From positions 5,577,980 to 5,641,979 of the forward strand of contig NZ_KI912107.1 of NCBI RefSeq assembly GCF_000517085.1: 64,000 nucleotides of DNA. The letters are read 5' to 3'. Of the stretch, positions 56,875-64,000 are shown piece after piece. Made by a program: the position numbers and the translations under genes. The notes below the pieces were generated by a model. The model saw only the letters and a program-made list of their open reading frames with translations, did not search any database and was not told the DNA's origin. The stretch comes from Saccharicrinis fermentans DSM 9555 = JCM 21142 (GTDB lineage: Bacteria > Bacteroidota > Bacteroidia > Bacteroidales > Marinilabiliaceae). Positions within the stretch are counted from its first letter, which is position 1. Each line of letters opens with the position of its first letter.

Positions 56875-57810
56875 TTGGAAAAGAGATTCTCAATTGGAGT
56901 GGATGTGGGAGGTAGTCACATTAGTTGTACCACCTACGATTTAAAGGAAGGTAAATTGGTTGAAGGAACTACCCGAAGCCTTCCTATGGATAATAAGGGC
57001 AGTAAAGAGAATGTTCTCGATTGCTTTTTTGAATTAATTAACCCGGCCATCAACGATATTGATAAGGGTAGTTTTGCGGGTATTGGGATGGCCTTCCCAG
57101 GGCCTATAGACTATGATAAAGGTATTGGACTATTTTCCGGTAATAATGCTAAGTACGAAAATTTATGGCAGGTGAATATCCGTAAGGAGTTAAGTCTTAA
57201 ACTTAGAATTGACGAAAACTTAATTCGTTTTATCAATGATGCAACAGCCTTTGCATTGGGCGAATATTTTAATGGAACGCTAAAAGGTATTCAAAACTGC
57301 TTAGCTATTACTTTAGGAACTGGTTTTGGAGCTGCATTTATAGAAAATGGAATCCCCGTATTATGTGATCAAAGAGTTCCCAAGGGGGGATGTCTTTGGC
57401 ATTTGCCTTTTGAGGGTGGTATTGCCGATGAATATTTCTCAACCAGAGGTTTGAAAGAACGGTTTGAGAAAGCTTCAGGACGATCTGTTACTGGTGTTAA
57501 AGATGTTGCTGATTTATATGCTACAGATGAAAATGCAAAAATGGTGTTTGATGATTTTGGAGAAAAATTAGCTCAGTTCTTAACCCCTTGGGTAAAGAGT
57601 TTTGAGATCGAAGCCATGGTGATTGGAGGAAATATCTCAAGAGCATTTAAGCTATTCGATGAAACACTTACCGAAGCTTTTCGAAAAGAAGGTATAACAC
57701 TTCAGATACAGGCTTCTGCATTATTGGAAGATGCCGCATTTATTGGAGCAGCCTATCTCCAAAAAGATGAGTTCTTTGAGCGTATCAAAGAACAATTGAA
57801 ATTTATGTAA
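56875..57810 (+). CDS. ROK-family sugar kinase
   Basis: Phosphorylates a hexose or N-acetylhexosamine in the cytoplasm. It is 311 aa from TTG 56875; no in-frame ATG precedes the phosphate-binding IGVDVGGSHISCTTYDL. Other ROK blocks are GIGMAFPGPIDY, INDATAFALGEY and ITLGTGFGAAF. The usual Cys-rich zinc motif is absent; the region reads GCLWHLPFEGG. Given the isomerase downstream, mannose is the best guess, with GlcNAc as the alternative. Confidence 0.88.
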   Translation: MEKRFSIGVDVGGSHISCTTYDLKEGKLVEGTTRSLPMDNKGSKENVLDCFFELINPAINDIDKGSFAGIGMAFPGPIDYDKGIGLFSGNNAKYENLWQVNIRKELSLKLRIDENLIRFINDATAFALGEYFNGTLKGIQNCLAITLGTGFGAAFIENGIPVLCDQRVPKGGCLWHLPFEGGIADEYFSTRGLKERFEKASGRSVTGVKDVADLYATDENAKMVFDDFGEKLAQFLTPWVKSFEIEAMVIGGNISRAFKLFDETLTEAFRKEGITLQIQASALLEDAAFIGAAYLQKDEFFERIKEQLKFM

Positions 57811-57894
57811 AGGCCAGGAATTAAGTGCAAAAATTAATAAAGGATAGAATACTGTTTTTTAAAATTTCGGTGTTCTTATCTTCTAAATAAATGT

Positions 57895-59076
57895 ATGATG
57901 ACTACCACTAAAACCAAAATATTACTACCTGTTTTATTTTCATTTTTTATTGTGAGTTTCGTCGACCTGGTTGGTACCGGTGTCGACGAACTTAAGCAAA
58001 GTGCTGAAACGCCTGCTTATCTGTTGCAGTTAATTCCGTTTGTGGCTTTTATTTGGTTTTTCTTATTGTCGGTGCCCGCTGGTATTTGGCAGGCTAAAGT
58101 CGGAAAGAAGAAAGTATTGAATACTTCTATTCTTATAACAGCTGCCGGACTTTTTATTCCTGTTTTAGGAAATTCTTTAGCTGTTATCTTGATTTCTTTC
58201 TCCTTTTTAGGTATTGGAAATACCATTATGCAAGTAGCAGCTAATCCCTTGTTAATGGATGTGGTTCCTGCTGATAAAGGATCTGGATTTTTGAGTTTTT
58301 CGCAATTTATGAAATCTCTAGGTTCGATGGTTGGACCTTATGTGGCAGCTGTTGTAGGTCCATCTCTGGCTGGGAGGCTGGGTTTTGAAGGTGAAGGTGC
58401 CTGGAGATTTGGATTATACCTGTTTGGAATCATTGCGTTTGCTTCATACGTGTGGTTGCAAATAACTGATATTGAAGAAACAAAGAGTAAGGGTGCTCAG
58501 GTATCTTTTAAATCGTGCATTCAATTATTGAGCAATAGATACATCGCCTTAATGGTTTTGGGGATATTTGCCATTGTGGGTGTCGATGTTGCCATAAACT
58601 CTAATATTGGAACTTTCCTTCATCTAAAAATAGGAATGGGAGAAGAAACAGCCAAATACGGTAAGTCGGTTTATTTCTTTGCAAAGATGGTGGGGACCTT
58701 TATGGGAGGTGTCCTGTTAATGAAGGGTAATGCAAAGGTTTTTCTCCGGATATCAACACTTGTTGCCTTGGTATTTGTTGGGGCACTTACCTTGGTTCAG
58801 AATGATATTGCGGCATGGATATTAGTAGGCATAGTAAGTTTGGGAGTATCTAATGTATTCCCGTTGATTTTTTCCATTACTGTCGGTAATTTTCCGGATC
58901 GTTCCAACGAAATATCAGGCTTGATGATGATGGCCATCTCGGGTGGAGCTATTTTTCCGTTTTTGGTTGGTTTAGCCATGAATTACAATGTGAATGGTGG
59001 GCTTTGGATAATAGGTGGGTTGATGGCTTTTATTTTGATTCTTAGTGTTGTGAAAGTAAACCCAAGAGTACAGTAA
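57895..59076 (+). CDS. MFS sugar transporter (FucP-like)
   Basis: Inner-membrane proton symporter, 393 aa, about 12 helices. The start LPVLFSFFIVSFVDLVGTGVDE and NTIMQVAANPLLMDVVP resemble the fucose/glucose/GlcNAc permease branch common in Bacteroidota. It lies 84 nt after the ROK kinase gene and probably brings in the free hexose that the kinase uses. Confidence 0.9.
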   Translation: MMTTTKTKILLPVLFSFFIVSFVDLVGTGVDELKQSAETPAYLLQLIPFVAFIWFFLLSVPAGIWQAKVGKKKVLNTSILITAAGLFIPVLGNSLAVILISFSFLGIGNTIMQVAANPLLMDVVPADKGSGFLSFSQFMKSLGSMVGPYVAAVVGPSLAGRLGFEGEGAWRFGLYLFGIIAFASYVWLQITDIEETKSKGAQVSFKSCIQLLSNRYIALMVLGIFAIVGVDVAINSNIGTFLHLKIGMGEETAKYGKSVYFFAKMVGTFMGGVLLMKGNAKVFLRISTLVALVFVGALTLVQNDIAAWILVGIVSLGVSNVFPLIFSITVGNFPDRSNEISGLMMMAISGGAIFPFLVGLAMNYNVNGGLWIIGGLMAFILILSVVKVNPRVQ

Positions 59077-59277
59077 AAGGATTTATTGCGAATTGAAATG
59101 AATGCTGATTAGGTGCTATTTAAACTTGTTGAAACTTACCTTAGTAGTACGGTTTGTTATCATAACAAGTTGTTGGTTATAAGCAATTTTAAATCTCATG
59201 AGAATATCAGGATACATCATTTAGATCAAAAGATAAAATTTAATAACACGAAAATAAACACATTAATTTTTAAAGTT

Positions 59278-61455
59278 ATGTTTAAGAGAGAGGTGCAGCA
59301 ATGCTTACTTATACTACTGGCCGTTAGTTCGTTTGTGACAGCACAAATAAATATTACGCCTGCTGATCCTGCATATTATGCAATGGACAGAGAGCATATT
59401 CTTTTTGATGATTCACAAGTGTTATTGGTAAATTATAGAGGGAGCGTTTCCCCAAAACAGTATAGTATTACTCAATTTACGAATGTGCAATTTCAACCAT
59501 TTCAGGCCCAGCGCTATAATTTTAATCTGAACTTCTTTGATAAGGGGACTGGGCGTTTAATTGAAGACGATGTGCCAACAAAATGGAAATCTTGGATTGA
59601 TGACGGTGAAAGTTATGATCCTTTAGGATCTAATTTTCGACCTAATGCTCCTTCTGTTATGGTTACTCAGGATGAGAAATGGCAACCTAATCAATACTTC
59701 CGTTCTGCTACCTTCCATAAGGAGTATGATCATACTTGGGTTAGTTTTTCAGCAAAAAGCTGGACTAATGTAGCTTTTGACGATGATGAGGTCTTTATTA
59801 AATTGAAGTTGACCAATCGTAGTTTAAAAGATTTAGATATGATCTTAATACCTAATCAGGTAGCAGATCATATAGTTTGTCATTTTAAGGAAGGTTCTAC
59901 TGTAGCTGATTCTATTGATGCATTTACAATAGGCAGTTCAACTGCTCATGTTAGGGTTTCTTCTTCAATCAGTAAGATAAGTGATCGTGGATTTGAAATT
60001 AGCATTGCTCCAGGGAAATCGGAGACCTATTATTTTGCTGTAAAGTTTTATGAAGCAACGGACAAAGCTCCTGAAATTGTTCAGAGTGATATTAAGAGCA
60101 GAATGGTGGCAGCAGATAAAAAGACCCGTGAAATGTTGAATTGGGCCTATAATCAACTTCCGCAGTTCACAAGCGATAACAAACAATTAGAAGAGTACTA
60201 TTATCGTTGTATGTTGTCGGTTTTGATGTGTCGGTTTGAAAACCCAAATTATATTTCAGATGTATTTTGGGCTGTTGGAACATGGCCATTTACAATAAGC
60301 TGGGATAATTCTTATTCCTCAGATGTTTTGGCAATGCTTGATCCGGAAAGTTTGAAAGGAGCTATTCTTACAGATTTTGAACATGTAAAAATGAAAAGGA
60401 CATATGTGGGCTGGAACGGAGCTTATTGGGATAATTTATACATCCAAGAGCCTTTTGCTTTACAGATTATGATAGAGGCCTATTTTAGACATACGGGTGA
60501 TTACAGATTGTTCGAAGAAGAAGCATCGGGAAAATCAGTTTGGGAATGGATGCAAGGTTGGGTGGATGAGCTACAAGAAAATTACACCAACGATTTGGGT
60601 TTGATCGATGTGGGCTACAATACTGAAAAGATTATCGAAATTAGAACTGACGGTTATAATCACGCTGTTCCTATTACAAATACATTAACTATTGATTTGC
60701 TTTATACGATGGCTGAATGGGCGAAGAAATTAGGAGATAGAAGAATGCAAAAAAAGTATTTTGCAGATGCAGAAAGTTTAAAGGTGTTGGTTGATAAATA
60801 TCTTTGGAATGATGAACTTAAGTGGTTTGATAACTTATATCCTGATGGAAATAAAGAGACCATTTGGACTTATCATCTTTTTGATATGTTAGGAGCTGAT
60901 TATCTTTCGGATAAGCAAATTTATGGTTTGGTAAGTCATCTGCAAGAAGGTGAATTTCTGGGCAGGTTTGGTGTTTATTCTATTGCCCGCAGAGATTCGG
61001 TTCATTGGGATTTAATTGATTCTGATTGGGGCGGTGGTGGCCAATACGCAGGAATGCCCGGCAGAATATCTCGTAACCTTTACAAAAAAGGCTTTGCCGG
61101 AAAAGGTTGGGATGTATTAAAAAGAAACATGCGGTATGTTGATTACTTTCCTTATTTACCTCAAAATCCAAGAATAGATACACCAGAGCAAGATTTATCA
61201 TCCATGCCTGTTCAGATTGCTGCAGGCGCAGGAATGGAAGCCATTATATTTGGGACCTTTGGACTTACCATGGAGGAAGGTCAATTAACAATCAAGCCTT
61301 TCAATCATGAAGATATAGGGAAAGCTACTCTTCAAAATATCAGGTACAATGGTAAAATATATGGCATCCAACTTAATAGGAAAACTTTTTCTGTATTTGA
61401 AAATAAAAAACTGATTGCAACTAAGTTTTATGGTGAAAAAGTGGAGTGTAAATAA
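59278..61455 (+). CDS. secreted six-hairpin glycosidase, family not assigned
   Basis: 725 aa from ATG 59278, which gives a good signal peptide MFKREVQQCLLILLAVSSF ending near VTAQ; the longer open frame upstream lacks one. The N-terminal beta-sandwich (about 30-270) is followed by an (alpha/alpha)6 barrel (about 280-640) with VGTWPFTISWDNSYSSD, YVGWNGAYWDNLYIQEP and SDWGGGGQYAGMPG. A C-terminal beta-sheet cap follows. The layout resembles GH63/GH37/GH78-type clans, but I cannot name the family. It is expected in the periplasm, acting on an alpha-linked sugar. Part of the GntR operon. Confidence 0.75.
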   Translation: MFKREVQQCLLILLAVSSFVTAQINITPADPAYYAMDREHILFDDSQVLLVNYRGSVSPKQYSITQFTNVQFQPFQAQRYNFNLNFFDKGTGRLIEDDVPTKWKSWIDDGESYDPLGSNFRPNAPSVMVTQDEKWQPNQYFRSATFHKEYDHTWVSFSAKSWTNVAFDDDEVFIKLKLTNRSLKDLDMILIPNQVADHIVCHFKEGSTVADSIDAFTIGSSTAHVRVSSSISKISDRGFEISIAPGKSETYYFAVKFYEATDKAPEIVQSDIKSRMVAADKKTREMLNWAYNQLPQFTSDNKQLEEYYYRCMLSVLMCRFENPNYISDVFWAVGTWPFTISWDNSYSSDVLAMLDPESLKGAILTDFEHVKMKRTYVGWNGAYWDNLYIQEPFALQIMIEAYFRHTGDYRLFEEEASGKSVWEWMQGWVDELQENYTNDLGLIDVGYNTEKIIEIRTDGYNHAVPITNTLTIDLLYTMAEWAKKLGDRRMQKKYFADAESLKVLVDKYLWNDELKWFDNLYPDGNKETIWTYHLFDMLGADYLSDKQIYGLVSHLQEGEFLGRFGVYSIARRDSVHWDLIDSDWGGGGQYAGMPGRISRNLYKKGFAGKGWDVLKRNMRYVDYFPYLPQNPRIDTPEQDLSSMPVQIAAGAGMEAIIFGTFGLTMEEGQLTIKPFNHEDIGKATLQNIRYNGKIYGIQLNRKTFSVFENKKLIATKFYGEKVECK

Positions 61456-61566
61456 TAGTCTTGTGTGAATTAAATGCTCCTTAATGGAGATTGTTGTGTT
61501 GAGTGTTTGGTGTGTGGATTCAAGATTTTAGTTAAGGAAGTAATATTGAAAAAATCTATATAAATC

Positions 61567-62859
61567 ATGAGAATTAGTTTATTAATTGGCTTAATGGCAA
61601 CTGTTCTTTTTGCTTGTAATTCAAAATCAACGATAAGTAAAGAACTTAGAGCTTCTATTCAGAGCAATGAAAGTTTTGCATTTGTAAAGAAGAAAGCATT
61701 GGAGGTGGTAAAGACTGGTTTTAATGCTGGAGATGGTTATGGTGAAGTTTGGATTCGGGATTATAATACATTTATAGAGTTATCGGCTGAAGTTTATCCT
61801 AAGGAAGAACTGAAGGAGAATCTTCGTGTGTTTTTTCGCTTACAGGGTAATGATGGGAATATAATTGATGGTTTTATTCCAAAAGAAAAGGCTGAAGACG
61901 TTGAAGGTGGATATACCTATATTTATAATGATTTAGAACCTGTTTATTGTGGGCACAAAAACACCGTAGAAACAGATCATGAGTCCTCTTTGGTGCAGGC
62001 TGTTTATAAGTATGTACGCAAAACGGGTGATAAAGCTTTTCTGGGAGAAAAGATAGGAGACAAAACAGTAGCCGAAAGATTGCAATGGTCTATGGAATTT
62101 TTGATGAACCATAGATGGAGCAAAGCATATGGCTTGGTATATGGTGCTACCACAGCCGATTGGGGTGATGTTCAGCACTGTCATCCTTGGGGTGTTTATG
62201 TTACCGACGAAACAAAATATTGTATTGATATTTATGATAATGCCATGATGGTCATTGCGTTAAATAATATCATGGAACTACTCCCTGAAACGCAGCAAAA
62301 ATGGTTGCCTATTCGAAATAATATGGTTGATCATATAATGAAAACCCTTTGGGACAATGATAAGCAGAAATTTATTCCTCATGTTTACCTGAAAGAATCT
62401 CCTTATCCTGTTGATTTTAATGAGAATGAGATCTTCTATCATGGGGGAACGGCGGTGGCCATTGAGGCTGGCTTATTAAGCAAAGCGCAAATTAAAGTTT
62501 CCTTGGATAAGATGATTGCCAATGTAAAAGCTTCTGGTGCCGGCTCCATTGGTTTAACGATGTATCCTCCTTATCCTAGTTGGGCTTTTGAAAATAAAGG
62601 TATGGTTCCTTATGGTTATCAGAATGGAGGAGATTGGACATGGTTCGGTGCCAGAATGATTCAGCAATTGGTAAGGTATGGTTTTTATCAGGAAGCATAT
62701 GACCAATTGGTGCCAATGACTGACAGAGTCTTGAAAAATAAAGGGTTCTATGAGTGGTACACGGTTGATAATAAACCAACAGGATCAGGCACTTTTAGAG
62801 GGTCGGCAGGCGTATTGTACAAAGCTATTGAGATGTTGGAAGGTGCTGTTGAAAAATAG
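61567..62859 (+). CDS. six-hairpin glycosidase lipoprotein, family not assigned
   Basis: 430 aa with lipoprotein signal MRISLLIGLMATVLFAC. A single (alpha/alpha)6 domain has GYGEVWIRDYNTFIEL near residue 58, VETDHESSLVQAVYKYV, TTADWGDVQHCHPWG and YCIDIYDNAMMVIALN. The Trp-Ile-Arg-Asp and Asp-Ile-Tyr-Asp-Asn blocks are reminiscent of GH63- or glucosidase-like barrels. Substrate unknown. It sits 112 nt after the other six-hairpin gene and may act with it on the same linkage. Confidence 0.75.
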   Translation: MRISLLIGLMATVLFACNSKSTISKELRASIQSNESFAFVKKKALEVVKTGFNAGDGYGEVWIRDYNTFIELSAEVYPKEELKENLRVFFRLQGNDGNIIDGFIPKEKAEDVEGGYTYIYNDLEPVYCGHKNTVETDHESSLVQAVYKYVRKTGDKAFLGEKIGDKTVAERLQWSMEFLMNHRWSKAYGLVYGATTADWGDVQHCHPWGVYVTDETKYCIDIYDNAMMVIALNNIMELLPETQQKWLPIRNNMVDHIMKTLWDNDKQKFIPHVYLKESPYPVDFNENEIFYHGGTAVAIEAGLLSKAQIKVSLDKMIANVKASGAGSIGLTMYPPYPSWAFENKGMVPYGYQNGGDWTWFGARMIQQLVRYGFYQEAYDQLVPMTDRVLKNKGFYEWYTVDNKPTGSGTFRGSAGVLYKAIEMLEGAVEK

Positions 62860-63026
62860 AATTGAGCATTGGATATATGAACTATGGATTAAGGGTGGAG
62901 AATGAAGGTTCTTATGTTTAATTGTAAATAGGTATAATGAAGGTGTCAAATTACAGTGTTTATGTATGGCAAGTGTTTATGCCTAGTCTATGAAGGCAGG
63001 GAGTTTGAAAATGTGATATTTATATA

Positions 63027-64000
63027 ATGATGAAAAAAATAAGAGAAACAAAACAATTTCTTCTGCCAACAACTAAGCAGGAGGTAGAAAATGGTACCTA
63101 TGATATTTATCCCAGCCTAAAAATGGAGGGAGGTAAAATTAGTACTGATATCCGTGAGTTGGCAGAGATGGTGGTGGATGAAAAGGTGGTGCTTATCGAT
63201 GGCTTTGAAGGTGTTTTTTATGACAAATATGCTTCGGATCTAGAAGATATGCTTGTACAGATGGGGAAAAAAGTAAACTTTATCTTTACTTCTCAATTAA
63301 TGAAATCATCATCAGAAATTGATGATATGATTGCTCCTTTTTTAGGGGGTGATGATCCCATATTTGGAAAAAGGACTAGTCTGAGGTTGATGGATTTTTT
63401 TGTGGAGGAAAGAATTAAAAATATAAAAACAGATCCTCAATATGATATTAATATTGTTATTGGTACAGGAGCCACATTATCGGCCTTGAAAGGATATGTT
63501 ATTTATATAGACCTGCCCAAAAATGAACTCCAGTTTAGAGCTCGGGCTGAGTCGGTTTGTAACCTTGGAGCTGATAAGCCATTTGCGAGTAAAGCGATGT
63601 ATAAACGATTTTATTTTGTGGACTGGGTGGTGCTGAATGCACATAAGGCAGCAATTATAAACGACATTGATATGGTAGTAGACGGCCAGCAAACGGATGT
63701 AGTTGTATGGATGAAAGGAGATGACTTTAGGAAGGGCTTACAAAAAATGTCTGAAAATGTATTTCGAGTTCGTCCTTGGTTTGAACCTGGAGCCTGGGGA
63801 GGTCAGTGGATTAGGGATAGAATAAAGTCGTTAAATCAGGATGTGATCAATTATGCCTGGTCCTTTGAATTAATTGTTCCTGAAAACGGCCTTTTATTTG
63901 AGAGTGATGGTAAGTTATTAGAAACTTCGTTTGATTGTTTGATGTTTCAGCAGTATCAATCAGTTTTGGGTGTACATGCAGAGCAGTTAAAATATGAGTT
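63027..64000 (+). CDS. mannose-6-phosphate isomerase, long class I form (partial, 3' end outside window)
   Basis: Interconverts mannose-6-P and fructose-6-P. 324 codons are visible, open to the window end. The start is ATG 63027 or the next ATG at 63030. The N-terminal about 235 residues have a nucleoside-kinase-like look (VVLIDGFEGVFYD; VIGTGATLSALKG). After these, RVRPWFEPGAWGGQWIRDRI opens the cupin-type isomerase domain typical of the long Bacteroidota form. It completes the mannose route of this operon. Confidence 0.85.
   Translation, partial: MMKKIRETKQFLLPTTKQEVENGTYDIYPSLKMEGGKISTDIRELAEMVVDEKVVLIDGFEGVFYDKYASDLEDMLVQMGKKVNFIFTSQLMKSSSEIDDMIAPFLGGDDPIFGKRTSLRLMDFFVEERIKNIKTDPQYDINIVIGTGATLSALKGYVIYIDLPKNELQFRARAESVCNLGADKPFASKAMYKRFYFVDWVVLNAHKAAIINDIDMVVDGQQTDVVVWMKGDDFRKGLQKMSENVFRVRPWFEPGAWGGQWIRDRIKSLNQDVINYAWSFELIVPENGLLFESDGKLLETSFDCLMFQQYQSVLGVHAEQLKYE

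Overview
The window reads as chromosome from a Bacteroidota bacterium, probably of the Marinilabiliales type (free-living or marine, anaerobic or facultative). This rests on the SusC/SusD pair, Bacteroidota lipoprotein signals with acidic export tags, several TTG-N19/20-TAnnTTTG promoters, the NrfHA nitrite reductase and an AT-rich coding style. The genus-level guess is inference only.

The left third (1-16 kb) is housekeeping: alaS (minus strand, cut by the window edge) divergent from an M23 peptidase, an alpha/beta hydrolase overlapping a sensor kinase, nrfHA with a perfect 16-bp CRP/FNR-type palindrome upstream, urocanate hydratase, a minus-strand set (thioredoxin-like, CoA-binding, a 58-aa membrane protein missed by length cut-offs, a saccharopine-dehydrogenase-like enzyme), mutS, and a tRNA-Gly/tRNA-Leu pair with promoter and terminator. 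Two of these genes look broken: hutU by one in-frame TAA and mutS by a probable 2-nt deletion.

From about 17.8 kb to the right end lies a very large glycan-utilisation region built around alpha-mannose and N-glycans. It holds six GH92 alpha-mannosidase genes, a GH85 endo-beta-N-acetylglucosaminidase, a GH2 enzyme, SusC/SusD and a two-module LamG surface lipoprotein, a CutC-like protein overlapping a secreted transglutaminase-fold lipoprotein, an AmpG-like MFS porter overlapping a GH130 phosphorylase, a NagB-PIG-L two-domain protein, and then a GntR-ROK kinase-MFS-two six-hairpin glycosidases-mannose-6-phosphate isomerase run that leaves the window.

Read together: GH85 would release Man(n)GlcNAc from high-mannose N-glycans at the surface, SusCD imports it, the GH92 set trims alpha-mannose, the residual Man-beta-1,4-GlcNAc enters the cytoplasm through the MFS porter and is phosphorolysed by GH130. 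Mannose and GlcNAc are then phosphorylated (ROK kinase) and processed by the isomerase and the NagB-like protein. Regulation is unusual for such a locus: no hybrid two-component regulator or ECF sigma/anti-sigma pair is visible. Instead there is an AraC protein, a GntR protein, and the decayed remains of a LacI repressor that still sits beside a perfect 24-bp palindrome.
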